From Pseudisothecium myosuroides (taxonomy: Eukaryota; Streptophyta; Bryopsida; Hypnales; Lembophyllaceae), in assembly GCA_951799445.1 (NCBI GenBank), contig OX637296.1, positions 23,746,001-23,810,000 on the forward strand: DNA of 64,000 bases. The letters are read 5' to 3'. This document shows, one piece after another, positions 46,187-60,812 of this stretch. Below the pieces are notes generated by a model. The model searched no databases. It saw nothing but the letters and a program-made list of their open reading frames with translations, and was not told the DNA's origin. Within the stretch, counting starts at the first letter, position 1, and every line of letters starts with the position of its first letter. The translations under genes were made by a program, and so were the position numbers.

Positions 46187-47227
46187 TTGCATACCAATGT
46201 AAATGCACCCAAGAGACTAAGGAGTAGGCCAGTGGCAAAAAAAACAAGGAATGGTCATCTAGTGGAACAACTTGAATGTGATCCAAGACCTGAACCCTAT
46301 AATACTCAAGAAAAGATACACAAGAAGAGGGATAAGTGGTCAAAAGGTGACATGCAATTAGCACTTGAAGCAATTGCAACTAAAAAGATATCAATAAGGC
46401 AAGCTGGAGAATATTATGGGATACCACCTTCAAGCATTCAAGACTAGAAGAAAGGGAAAACAATTTCTAAAATAGTAGGGCATTGGGCCATCAAACCTAC
46501 CTAACAAAAATAAAAGAATTGGCACTTGTCTAATGGTGTATTTCAATGCAGCATGTAGCCTTGTGTGTTACCCTAAACATGCTAAAGTTCACTATCAAAA
46601 GTATCTTGTAAAATTCACCAAGAAAGCATCTTTTCAAAGAAGGAGTTCTTGGTGCTAAATTGGGTGGGCTTTCTTCAAACAAAGGCATCCAAAAATTTGC
46701 CTAAGGTGTGCAGATGGATTGGAAGTTAGAAGAGCTTAGGGTTTACAAGGAAAACAACATTTGTACATCTTCAAAAGAAAAACCTAGCCATAAATAGATT
46801 ATATTAGAGATTGTGAAGCACGTGCAGCAATGACATTCCAAAAAAATGGATACATGACTTCTGAGATCTTTTGAGAATGGTTAGGTCATTTCAAAAACAA
46901 TGTTCCAGGTGGAATGTCAAAGGAAAACAAGCATTTGTTAACATTAGATGGGCATGCAAGCCATGTGACTAATAAGGCTATGAGGTTTGAAAGAGAGAAT
47001 GGATTAGACATTCTTACCCTTCCTTCTCATTGCTCCCATAAGCTTCAATTACTGGATGTGGTAGTCTTCCATCCATTCAAATTGAACTTGGCTGGAAAAA
47101 AAATTAATAAGATGAGAAGTAATCTACAGTGGGCACAAAGAACTACAATAAAGTCTATGCTTACTGAGATGTCTTCAAGAGCTTTAGCAAAGGTTCTTAA
47201 ACCAAATAATATAAAATGTGGCTTTGC

Positions 47228-47315
<88 letters not shown>

Positions 47316-48275
47316 TATTCATATTACAACTATGGATTCAAAATTAGGTCTTAATACTACACATGAAAGAAAGAGGACACTAGAAAAAGAACAAAATACC
47401 CAAGCTGATTCCACTATGCCTGAAATTTTCTCACAAATGAGACATGCATCCTCCTATACTGTCACATGTACCTAAAGTATTCCGAGAGCTAGATGTATGT
47501 ATACCTGGCCTATTCTCTTAAGGTACAGTTGATGAAACTCCTATAGAAATCATTGAACTGCTTTTTCAACTATCCTTGGTAATTGATTCAAAGACTTAAA
47601 AGCTATCACCTATTCATGCTGCAACCAATTACCCAGAGTTAAACTAACTAACCCTTATAACATGAAATATTTCAATCATGTAACATTTGTATATGATAAT
47701 TGTTGTTTCAATTATGTACCTAGAACAACTCACACTATAATATGATTGTATGTTCAAGTGAAGTTGAGGACGAAGAAGATGCAATTGACTTGAATGAAGA
47801 GATTCCAGTTGAATACTAAAGATGGCATTGTGGCCACATAAAAGAAGAAGAATATGAATCAATCATACCTCCAATAAGAGTTCCTTTTCATGAGCTGGTA
47901 CATTCCACACCACGCATTGCTTCCATACCACATATTCTTGATGCTAGAATTTTTGCACCAATTCAACAACAGAAACCATGTGAGATTCTTATTCTTGAAC
48001 AAAACAAAGGTTCAATACTTTCACAAATCCTTGCAATTCCAAGATTTGTTTCTACCAAAGCAAAGAAAGGAACTACTATTTTGTGTAGTCACAATAAGCA
48101 TATTACAAGTGAATCATTTGTTGCTGAGATCAAAGAAAAGGCAAACAAAGATGCCGCATTAAAACTAGCCCTTCAAGGGAAAAAAAAGGAAGGTGCCCAA
48201 AGCAAGATGAATAACATAGAAAGAAGTAGGAGAAGGAAGAAAAACAAATTGACTACATGGTCAAAAAGTGGATAA
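46187..48275 (+). pseudogene. Decayed pogo/Tigger-like transposase
   Basis: Remnant of a DDE_1 (CENP-B/jerky-like) transposase. 46322-46444 encodes a Pipsqueak-type helix-turn-helix (KWSKGDMQLALEAIATKKIS, IRQAGEYYGIPPSSIQD). 46650-46760 in shifted frames gives RHPKICLRCADGLEVRRA, the CENP-B-type second DNA-binding region. 46914-47220 gives the catalytic part (LLTLDGHASHVT, GLDILTLPSHCSHKLQLLDV, NIKCGF). A basic C-terminal tail ends near 48275 (KKEGAQSKMNNIERSRRRKK). Stops and frameshifts separate the pieces, and a TA microsatellite replaces sequence right after NIKCGF. No terminal repeats found. Confidence 0.85.
47231..47313. repeat. (TA)n microsatellite, ~41 units
   Basis: Uninterrupted TA run inside the decayed transposase. 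The Ile-Tyr run in predicted frames is an artefact. Confidence 0.97.
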
Positions 48276-48537
48276 ATGAAATGATAAAGAAGGTTAACTA
48301 CACCAGCTGAAAGAATAAAATCATATTGCTCAAGCACTTACTCTTGCAAATGCAGTACTAGGTAAGATTTGTACATAGCATATGACTTATATGTATGGAT
48401 TTGTGCAATTTTATCTTCTTACATCATGTATGTGATCATTGTTGTATGAATATGGATATGATAATCTTTGTATGATCACGTGAATGCACTGTGGAGGGAT
48501 GGTAATCTATTAACTCTAAAAGATTCAATCTAACCAA

Positions 48538-48540
<3 letters not shown>

Positions 48541-48590
<50 letters not shown>
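48541..48590. repeat. (TA)n microsatellite, 25 units
   Basis: Uninterrupted TA run downstream of the decayed transposase. Confidence 0.97.
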
Positions 48591-48592
<2 letters not shown>

Positions 48593-48639
48593 TTGAAAGC
48601 ATGGTCAAGGATCCTTAAAAGCAATTGTAACTTTGGAAC

Positions 48640-48790
48640 GCAGAGCTAGTTATTGTAGAAATCAATCCTTTTAGGAGTGTTATGTGATTCTTTTGCTTAA
48701 AAAAAAACCAAGAGCATTCATTGGAGGTCACACTACTATGTAAAACCTTCCTTTTTTATACCAATTTTTCAAGAATGAAAACCTATACTT
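48640..48790. repeat. Truncated relative of the 37276 short element
   Basis: GTAGAAATCAATCCTTTT and AGAGCATTCATTGGAGGTCA follow the same order as 37313-37390. TTAA-type ends are not preserved. Confidence 0.6.
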
Positions 48791-49172
48791 AGAAAGAGTG
48801 CTATTTTTTGCCATGCATAATTAACATTGCATTTCCACGCCATATCAATCAAGTATACCAAATTTCACTTTCAATAATCCAAAATTTCATTTTTGGTGAA
48901 TCTTTAAAGTTTTATTTTAATAATATATAAGATAATGTATTGAAAATCAATTGGTGATGAATCTTTAAAATTCATATATAGAGACATGTAAAAAACATCT
49001 ATTGGTGTTATAAATCTTGAAGCAGCTAGGGTTGTCCCCATCACGTTATGTCAGGACTTCGGATTGATTGACGGTACATCAGAATCCAACCCCAGTGTCC
49101 GTCCGGATTCCATTTTTTTTCCAGTCAACGGTTCGTCCATCAACTTGGACAGCCTCGATGGACATGCCATCT

Positions 49173-49250
<78 letters not shown>
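49173..49250. repeat. Poly-A run followed by (TA)n
   Basis: About 32 A residues (49173-49204) run directly into about 23 TA units. Confidence 0.95.
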
Positions 49251-49254
<4 letters not shown>

Positions 49255-49394
49255 CTGACGTGAATCTCAACACCGACGGACATACCGAAGGGAAAAGCCA
49301 ACGTCATGTCCAAATGGACAACCCTACAAGCAATTGTTGAAGGACGTAGGTTTGGATGTACACTAGATGAACAAACATTGGATGAAGGTACGTT

Positions 49395-49485
49395 CTAGTC
49401 TTCTTTCTTGACTGTTGAATTGTATGTCTTAGTGTTTGTGGAACTGTGTGTCTTAGTGTTTGTAGAACTGGTTGTCTTAGTTATA
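49395..49485 (+). repeat. Short tandem repeat, ~25-bp unit, three copies
   Basis: GAATTGTATGTCTTAGTGTT, GAACTGTGTGTCTTAGTGTT and GAACTGGTTGTCTTAG follow one another. Confidence 0.6.
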
Positions 49486-49549
49486 GTTTCCAAAGGTTTT
49501 TTTTGATGGCACAACGTTTCTTACGAAGTAGTCTTGGTGGGTTTGAATT

Positions 49550-49735
49550 ACCTGTGTAAACTTAAATTTAGGATTTAAAATAATATGTAAGCTTCACTTA
49601 GGGTTCAAAACTAATGTTTAAAATGATATCTAGGATTTTCTTAGGGTTCAAAATTGGGGGTTATTTTGCTAATTGTCTTTCACTTAGGGTTTAAAATTAG
49701 GATTGAATATTATAATTAGGGTTCAAATATCAAAT
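49550..49735 (+). repeat. Degenerate repeats around TTAGGGTTCAAAAT
   Basis: TTAGGGTT(C/T)AAA recurs at least four times (near 49600, 49641, 49685 and 49719) in loosely spaced units separated by AT-rich filler. Spacing is irregular and not telomeric. Confidence 0.5.
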
Positions 49736-50471
49736 TAATTCCTTGAAAACAAAGCAAAATTCTCAAACCAATTTCTTTTTGTCATGAAGCAAACTGTGAG
49801 GAAAAACTTGCCCTCTAGATTGTAGTCGGTAAGATCTTCATGAACGATATAGCTAATTTCAAGTATTTGCCCACTCTCCAATCCATCTAACATTATTGTC
49901 ACATTAGTCAAGTTAGGATCATTGGCTGTCTCAGACGGGCAAACATATTGGGTAGTTTGGGCAGACCGGATGGACAATTTAACTACCATAAAGTAATCAC
50001 ATTGAGCTAATCATAGGGTTATCGGATATTCTAGACACGCATACAAATCAAATAGTTGAACGGACGGTCCGTCCAATGTAACAACTATGCAATCCAAAGC
50101 TCGGGTGGATCACTCTTTGTATATTTTATACACCACGTGCGGCGAGGAAGTATTTTTGGGAAGGCTATTTAGCTTCAAGGTAAAATTAAAAGGTTCCCTA
50201 TAATTATTTAATTTGGAAAAATGGTCTATATTATGGTCCATGGAGATCACTCCTTGTAAGTTAAGGTATACACTTTAGTTATGAGGGTATTTGATGTGGA
50301 GCTATTTATCTAAATTATTGTATATAAAATGACCATATTTTATATAGAAAGCTACAAGGGGCATATTTCCAATACCCTATGGTTTTTGTAAATTCATTCT
50401 TGTGGTTTTTTAAGTAGGGCTATTTTATATATGAAATTTAAATATCCAGTTGACCAAGTGGTAGTTTGTAA

Positions 50472-51402
50472 CCCCTAAAGACCAATTGTCTATTGAATGA
50501 ATAATTGAAAATCTGGATAGGATCCTATGAAATCAATGCTGGTCAATTGTTCACAAATTTTGACACAAGGTATCAACATGTATCCCTTTAGTAAGAATAT
50601 ACTTTTTCTAATTGAGCACCCAAATCAAAATTTATGTTGCCTTGAACATTTTGGCAGCCTCGGCAATTTGGCAATCTTTTGAGCACCTTTTGCAAAAATG
50701 CTCATCAACTTTTGAAATTTGGCATGTGTGTAACTAATAAAATATGGCATACAATTGTCAAAAAAAATTTAGTTCTCAAATCACATACTAAGAGGAGCCA
50801 AAATTTATTAGTTGCTATGTTAAGGTGGCTTCAAAAAAAAAATTCTTCTACTTCAAGCCCTATTATCTTACAATATGTGAAGTCAAAGTTCTAGAATTTT
50901 TTTTCACAAATTCCAAATCTTTATCTCTAATTTTTTATTGTTTAAATTTCAAATAAAAAGTTTCTCCATTGTACAAGAAATCATCACAAAATGACTAGTG
51001 TATTGCCAATGCACTTAACCTCCTTACATTGCAAGTTGATTTAGAATAAGCTAGACTTTATACTTCCTTCTGAAATTTTTTATGGATAAACCTAACATCA
51101 TATACATATGAATGGACAAAATATTCATTTTTTTATAGAACAAAAATTTTACTCTAAGGGGGCTCAAAGTCTGATGGTTGTGTTTCACAAGAAAATAAAA
51201 GTTCTAACTTCAAACGTTATAATCTTTCAATCTACCAAGTCAAATGGGATGATATTTTTTCCACACATTGCCTTACTTGTTCAATATACTTTTTGGGGGT
51301 TGAAATTCTAAAAAAAAAAATTAATTAATTTTGGACTATGCATCAAAAATGGGCAATTTGGAACTTTTCCTCTTCTAAAACAAATCCTCCAGCCTTTAGG
51401 GG
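50472..51402 (+). mobile_element. TTAA-family element, 931 bp
   Basis: Left end CCCCTAAAGACCAATTG, preceded by GTAA (one base off TTAA). Right end CAGCCTTTAGGGG, followed by TTAA at 51403-51406. Family length, but the interior is diverged from the other copies. Short frames inside are chance. Confidence 0.8.
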
Positions 51403-51583
51403 TTAATAATAAGTTTACAATTGGACACTTCAAAATTCTCATTAATTAAAACTATCCCGTGAACATTCAATTGAATATGAATGTATTTATCATTTATGGC
51501 TTCAAAGAATGAAGTTATACAGAGTATAAATTCTATCCTCATATTGTATAGTTTTTAGTTTGTTGAACCCATTAAGGTAAACA

Positions 51584-51776
51584 GGGTGTTTTAAGTGAGT
51601 TTTTAAGTACAGTCCTAGACATAAGAATATAAGTAATGACCTTTAAGAAGATTTTCAGCAAAATTTTACTAGAAACACATGTGTTTCTAATAAAATTTTG
51701 CTGAAAATCTTCCTAAAGGTCATTATTTATAATCTTATGTCTAGGACTGTACTTAAAAATTCACTTAAAACATCCC
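51584..51776. mobile_element. Near-perfect hairpin element, 193 bp
   Basis: Arms of ~90 bp pair almost completely (GTCCTAGACATAAGA at 51616 with its complement near 51733; AAGATTTTCAGCAAAATTTT in both arms) around a CACATGTG centre. A transcript would fold into a long hairpin. No clear target duplication and no related copy elsewhere in the window. Confidence 0.85.
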
Positions 51777-52130
51777 TTTCTCTTATAGTGAAAAAATATT
51801 TGTCCACATCTATACTCATCGTATTATGAAAAATTTGCATGGCCTCTATCTGTCAAGGTTAACTTATTAATAAAAATTCCTACTACATGATGTTTTTATA
51901 TACCCTAATTTATGTATAATAAAGTATGTAGTATTTCATAGACCCTATCGTAGCCCTACATATTATATAAAATTTCTCTACTTTGAATTAAATGAATCCT
52001 ATTTTTTAACTCATGTAGTTTTCTAAAAAAATCAATAGTGATCTCCTTGGAGATAGAAACACCTCACAACGTGCTTGTTCCCATTTTTGCATCCTAGACT
52101 ACCACTAATTGTATCCCTAGACTTTTGTTA

Positions 52131-52187
52131 ATGTGTCCTTCAAATGCTTAACTTTAATTCCCTAACACATTTGAAGGACACATACTT
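52131..52187. repeat. Small inverted repeat
   Basis: ATGTGTCCTTCAAATG and CATTTGAAGGACACAT (16-bp near-perfect arms) flank a ~23-bp loop. Confidence 0.7.
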
Positions 52188-52486
52188 AATTTTGATTCAG
52201 TGACTACTGATTTTTGCAGATTTCAGTTTAGTGTCCACCTATGTGACAGTTTCAATGGTCTAGAGAGCCTTCACTTTGAAAAATCATAGAAATTACATAC
52301 CACATCTAAAAAATCTAATACTTCTATACTAATCATGATTTTTACTTGTTAATACTACAAGAATATTATTTTTAGGAAAAGGTGCCTCCAACTATGCTGA
52401 AATGCTTACATTGATGATTTTGGATGTTTCCATTGTATATTGTATTATGTATGCCAATTGTCCCTTGCTAATATGAGGGATGTTAA

Positions 52487-52744
52487 ACCCGTCCCTTCAA
52501 GTGGGATCAGCCTATTGGATTTATTCTTGGGAAAAACAAAGGAAATTTTTATTTTCTACACATGGTAAAATTTGCAAATTTTGAATTCATATTTGCAATC
52601 AGAGGCCCCAAATTAGCTATGAGGGTTGTAGAAATATCCCTAACCCTAATCCTAATCATGGTACAAAATAGGGGGCTTTATTTACTTAAATTAGCCCCCT
52701 AAAACACAAAATTCACCCAATTGGTCCCACTTCTTGGGACGGGT
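52487..52744. mobile_element. TTAA-flanked short element with ACCCGTCCC ends, 258 bp
   Basis: Ends ACCCGTCCCTTCAAGTGGGA and, in reverse, ACCCGTCCCAAGAAGTGGGA (20 bp, two mismatches) between TTAA at 52483-52486 and 52745-52748. Different ends from the CCCCTAAAGG family but the same target. No coding capacity. Confidence 0.7.
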
Positions 52745-52759
52745 TTAATGTCATGCCAC

Positions 52760-53829
52760 TAATACCATACGCATAGGTCAATTTCAGCACCTTGTTGCCA
52801 AAACAATTAATTTTTTGTAGTTTGCCAGTTTGGCAACTTGATTTGGATTTCTTGACTTTTCGGCACTTTGCCTTTTTCTAATATTTAGACACTCCTAATT
52901 TAGATTGATTTTTTCTATTCATGCTAAAATGTGTTCCTTTTTCTAAATTTTCACAAGAATAATTTTTGGATATTCAAAATTAGCAACAATGATTTTTTTT
53001 CAGATTTTCAGAAATAGTTGTACAAATGTTTATTAAAATTTAAGACACGATCCTACTTACTTCCTCTCTCGCTTCCTCTGTCCCACAAAAAACCTCCAAA
53101 TTTCTTTCCTATAAGGGATTAACTGTATTTTTAGTCTTTACACCACAGATGCATGCTTTCAAGAAGTAGTAATCCATCCCCTAAATTTATGCAAATTTTG
53201 CGGTTGAGGTGCCGTCATTTAGGCAGCCAAAATCCATGCCGTTTTCATCATTTTTGAGCACAAGTCATAAATGCTATCGGCTCCTCATTATTGGATTATG
53301 AGAGATCAGGTTTCGATCAGCTAGAGAGTATTGATCTTGGAGCACCCTACTGCTTGAGATGAGCACGCCAACACTGCTGTAGAAGGTTGCTGATACTATT
53401 GTCGATTGTGAAACACAAGAGTGGTCAAGAGTGGTCAAGAGGAACGGAGTATGCAAGATTGATTTGGATCGTTGATTTCAAATCAATGTAGTGGGAGTAA
53501 TCGATTCCATTGGATTTGGCTTCACACGTTGCTGTTCTCAATTTCAACCAGATTGTTATAACGGTACATTGATAGGAATCGCATGCAGAAAATGAACTCA
53601 GGTAGTTGCTCATCACTGTCTAGATTGATTGATTGACCTTCCATACAGCACGCGTAACTTACGCATGCTGGCTTTTTTACAACTAGTAATGTCAATTCCG
53701 TTGAATTGGTGATATTCATGCGCCGATTTTAACCTAGCAAGGACCTAAAACATTGAAAATTTCCACAAATTTTTCAGGATTTTTGCATTTCCTTACAATT
53801 GTGTGCGCACGATTAAGCCACGATATGCT
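52760..53829. other. Intergenic, no gene seen
   Basis: AT-rich, no element ends recognised. Composition becomes markedly more GC-rich from about 53830 toward the NDUFS8 start. Confidence 0.5.
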
Positions 53830-54251
53830 CCTACCCTAGGCCTTCACCCAATTGCCCGAGGCGACGGCAACTCTCCGGCCCCGTCCACGCCTCTGACGCT
53901 CGTTTGGCGAGTCTCTTGTAGTGTGAACGGGTGGAGATGCTCTTAGTGGGACACAGGGAGTATTTCCGAAACTGACCTACACGTACGGTATTGACACACA
54001 TGCCAACTGTCAGATCCCAGCACACACACACGGTCCCACACCACATCCTATACCCGTGTTTCCCACCTACGACCGTGACACAAGCCACCAAAAGGAATGG
54101 GGCCCAGCCCTAAGAGCGCGTGGAAGCCACAATACCGTCCACCATCACCGCAGCACAGAAACAAGCCTGTGCCGCGCAGAATTCCTCCTCACCGTCGAAA
54201 TTTTCAGTTTCCAGTTCCCTTTTGCACCATTTGCACGGAATTTGGAGCACG
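53830..54251 (+). promoter_or_regulatory. NDUFS8 promoter / 5' leader region
   Basis: A GC-rich block directly upstream of the NDUFS8 start and unlike the AT-rich DNA further left. No convincing TATA box. An upstream ATG at 54120 is in frame with the NDUFS8 start with no stop between, so a 44-residue longer N-terminus is formally possible. Confidence 0.45.
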
Positions 54252-56839
<2,588 letters not shown>

Positions 56840-56876
56840 CTTATCTCCGGTTGCTTGTTACAATTGTTACGTTCGG

Positions 56877-56882
56877 AATAAA
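56877..56882 (+). terminator. Putative polyadenylation signal AATAAA of NDUFS8
   Basis: AATAAA 38 bp after the stop codon. A further AT-rich element follows. A longer 3' UTR is possible. Confidence 0.45.
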
Positions 56883-57470
56883 AAATACTTGACTATCGCT
56901 CAATTAAAAGATTTTGTACAACATTGGTGCCCTGCTCGGTTGGTACTCTAGGTCCGGTGGAAGTGGAGAGCTTTTGATTATGTTTTCACGACTTTGGACC
57001 TGGCTTTGTACTTGCCTTAGATTTTTTAGCTGCTTATGAGCAATTTATTCATCTCTTTCAGCTTCTGTTCATTTAGTTGCCCATACTGTAGGTGGGTTTA
57101 CAAAGAAAGAATGCTCTTTGCTCCTCTAGTTCAGTCTCTGGTGGACATGTGAGTGAAGCTTAAGATTGTTCAACGCAAACTTCACTTGGTGTTGCTCATC
57201 CCTGTTGGGAGTTGAACGGCCTATTCTCGTCACTTCAGTTTTTTGATGTGTTGCCTTGGTGATGGAGGATTGGTTAGCATAACTTTTTGTTAGTCTTGCT
57301 CAAACTAGTTAAGATGCGGTGATTTTTTTCGTATTGAAATTGTTAGGACATTCGATTCACTTGCTCAATTAAGGACATATTTTGTGTTTTGCGATTCAAG
57401 GGTTTAGGCCACCTTGGCAATATTCTCAAGTAATTCGTGATTGGTTGTCATTTACGAGAAAATGCTTTAA

Positions 57471-57620
57471 CCCTTGAAGGATGAAGGATTCATGGCTTTA
57501 AATTGACTGCTTTGATTGGTCATATTGTGTAAAGTATAATGTAAATGAAGAAAAAATTTATAGCATGAAATTGTATGAAGGACATTGTAAGCCTTGGTTC
57601 AAAAAAATTATTATTTGCAT
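57471..57620. mobile_element. Short TTAA-type element relic downstream of NDUFS8
   Basis: CCCTTGAAGGATGAAGG follows TTAA (57467-57470). The next ~150 bp match the intron-7 element of the apyrase gene in reverse complement (AAGGATTCATG, TTTGATTGGTC, AAGGACATTGTAAGCC-like end). The right terminus is not recognisable. Confidence 0.5.
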
Positions 57621-58782
57621 AAGAGAGAATAACTCCAATTATTTTTTTTATGGTTGGCATAAATTAAGAGTATTCATGTTTGGTCCTACATTATGTTTCA
57701 AAGGACAATAATGAGTGATGCCAAGAGTACATTCCTTTGCTATCTATGCTATCTACTTTTGAGAGCATTATATTGTTGTAAATGTTTAGATTTCGTTACA
57801 TTTTTTTTTTATAAATGACACCCAGTATGTGCATAATATTGAATGTCATGAAGTTTGTGGTGGATTTTTATTGTGGAGGGTAGTTTGGGATAGGGGTTGA
57901 TTGTTTTCAAGTTTACATTTATATACTAAAATGTGGATAGAGTATTAGATAGAAATATTGTTGATATTGTTTTAGGATGTTTTTAATTGTAGATTGAGGG
58001 ATCTTTAGGGTCTCTTGTAAAGTTGTGCATAATGGGGTGTGTGTGTGTGGTATACCACGAGTTTCTACCATAATAACCATAAGGAATTGAGGTAATCCAA
58101 CCATTGTTAGAGATGTCTCGTATTAGTGGCATGTCTAGTTTAAATTGAATAGATTGCGGTGAAAAACGGTCATTGTAGTAGGTGAATTCTATAAAAAGTA
58201 TTTTATGTAATAGATGGAATAGTGGGAGGTGAATTTTGGTATGTTATGGTATAAATGCAAAGTATATTTGGACATAGTTTAACAATTTGTGTTATCTATA
58301 CATGTGCATGGAAGTAGCCAAAGAGGCATGGTCTATTTAGGAGGGTTGAAATCAATAATTTTCTAAATTTTTGAACTACTTTGTTGTGTCTTTGGATGAG
58401 TAGTGCCTTGATGTGTGATTTTGTATACTAGAGAAGTACATGTACCCATGTATCACTTTGTTGTAAATTATAGAGTGGGCACATTGTGGATGGATATTGG
58501 AGACTCCAAAAGATGTTTGCAGGCAAATCCCATGTATTGTCTAAATCGGATTTTGTGTATTTGTAATTTGTGTGTCAAAATTTGTAGATTTGTTTAGAAA
58601 TTATTAGATAGTTGGTATTCTACGTTAGGGTTTTGAATCCATTTGTTGATACTAGGGAATTTGTAGGAAATGTCATTATTATCTTCATCTTCTAGTTTGT
58701 TGATTGCGTAACTAGAAATCCAATTATAAACTCTTCAAAAGTGCTTAAGAAATTCTAAGATCCAATAAGGGCATCTTTGTCC
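57621..58782. other. Intergenic, no gene seen
   Basis: Chance frames only. A short TG run at 58038-58049. Confidence 0.5.
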
Positions 58783-58786
58783 TTAA

Positions 58787-59717
58787 CCCCTAAAGGCCCA
58801 AGGCCTTTTTTCTGCCAAAAAACACTCAAAACTGCCATTTCTGTAGCAAGGAGTAAATTTTTTTGAGAAATATGTTTTTTGCACACCTAACCGTAGGATC
58901 TTACACCTAACTAATATGAGAATGTGTGGAAAAAATTTCAGAATTTTTGACCGCTTAGATTGCAAGATATCTGCGTTTAAAGTGGGAAAAACAAGTATTT
59001 CAGCACATTGCGGGACTGGATTTTTTGACTTTGAACATTTTTAACTTAAAATTTTTGCACTACAGAGTTTTGAGCTTTAAATCTTTATAGTGGAGAATTG
59101 AGTTGAGAATCTAGGGAAAAAAAATATTCAAAAAAACTTAATTATCATTCCTAAAAAAATTGTTAAGTAGAAGTAGGTACAAGATAGAAGGAAAATCTAA
59201 AATATTAATATATTTTAGATGGAATTAAAATACACTAATCCCATTGGTGAGATTGTTCGAAAAAGCAAACTAAACCATGAGATTTTTATTTTTTTAAATT
59301 GCAAAAATAGCATTCAGAAATGAATCCTACAAGTTATTTTTTTCAAGAAGATGCTCTAACTACCCGAAAAACAAGAATGTCCATAACTTTCTCATAACAA
59401 ATCTAAATGAAATGAATCAAAGCTTTCCAGATAGACAAAACTATAATTTATGAGAAATATATATATAAAAAAAAGAAATCAAATTTTTGCCAATTTTTTT
59501 TTTTGCTGCATAGGCTTCCCGTTGTCCCCTGTTTTGAGCTTATTTGGTGGTAACTGTTGTTCCCGGGCTTTGATTGTGAAAAAAATTATGTCCCCACGTA
59601 GGTCTTCCCATTCTCCACCTCCATTAAATTTTTCAGAAAATATTACAAATGTGGTTGCAAAATGGTACATGACCGAAATCACATTTGTTCCCCGAAGGCA
59701 CAATGGGCCTTTAGGGG
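58787..59717 (+). mobile_element. TTAA-family element, 931 bp, both ends intact
   Basis: CCCCTAAAGGCCCAAGG after TTAA (58783-58786). The right end GGGCCTTTAGGGG precedes TTAA (59718-59721). Interior highly similar to 34434-35367 over much of its length (shared CTGCCAAAAAACACTC, GGATCTTACACCTAACTA, GCAAGATATCTGCG-type blocks), so these two are the youngest-looking pair. Confidence 0.93.
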
Positions 59718-59721
59718 TTAA

Positions 59722-60808
59722 ATGTTTAACCTTTTTATGTTCATGTGATTGGACTAGAGTGTGATAAAAAGAAACGCTCAACTTTGACTACAAGTTGTGA
59801 GAATTGAAGTCCTTGTTTTGACTTTTTTATGTCACCTACAAAATATATTTTTTTGTATCACCATCTTGTACAATGAGTCTTCTGAAATTGCACTAAAACT
59901 TGTGAACTTGCATCAAGTAGGATCAAACTACATTTTGGAAAGGTGCATAATTATACACAGAATGGGAAGACTAGTGTTAAATCCAAGCACGTCATTGTCT
60001 TATTGGTTTGTTTGAAGAAGCGACAATAATTCATCATTCTTATCCTCGTTCAAGCAGACAAAATCTGCAATTTGGGATGTTCTAAATAGAGAAGATGGTT
60101 GCATTGGTATTAAAAATGTTCTTTATGTAGTACAACTATAAAGTTATGAGAACTTGTTTTAACATGTAACTTTCTACACTATAGTTGTAATTTGTTTTGT
60201 GTCTGCCTTTGAGCTAGGATAAGGACTTGGAGAAGGATTCAATTTTTTAGTATCTACAAAATATTGCTAATATGAATCTACCCAAACTTATGTTCCATTA
60301 TAGATGTAGCTTGTATTGATGCAATCGTCTTCTAATCATTTAGTCAAGAGCTAATAGAGATTATTTTTGAAATGTATTTTGTTTACTTTTGGTAAGTGCA
60401 TCCATTGTTTGTACAAATTTAGTACAAGATTGCATTGGTTGGTAAATTGTTTATCATCATGAATGGCCACAATTCAAGAAAAATTGGCTTGTTCACTTTT
60501 CTTCTATATTTGCATATTTTGTTGAAGTTCAGTTCACTTGAAGTACAGAAGAGTGCACTGGGAAAATGTGGAGGGAATCCGTCATTATTTGGATGGTGAG
60601 ATCATGGTGTTTGATGATGAAATATGAGGTGGAATTTGGGCATGAATTGGAGACAGTGCTTGATGAGTTTGAAAAATCAGTGCCAATTTTCAAGGAATAA
60701 AAAAAAAAAAATCAGTGACAATCATGCCCAGCCTACTGAAAGTTGGACTGGGGTCTTGCAATTGCATTCTGGCAAGTCACTTGTTCACAGACAGTCACAT
60801 GCAAAGTT
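59722..60808. other. Intergenic, no gene seen
   Basis: No recognisable protein, repeat or element ends between the two TTAA-family copies. Confidence 0.5.
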
Positions 60809-60812
60809 TTAA

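Noticed and set aside
49550..49735. TTTAGGG-like motifs and the TTTAGGGG ends of the TTAA family as telomeric sequence
   Set aside because: The repeats are irregular and separated by filler. In the TTAA family the motif is the transposon end, so the similarity to the plant telomere repeat is coincidental.
49735..49989. 84-aa minus-strand frame with a somewhat protein-like composition
   Set aside because: No recognisable domain, homologous copy or splice partners in the window.
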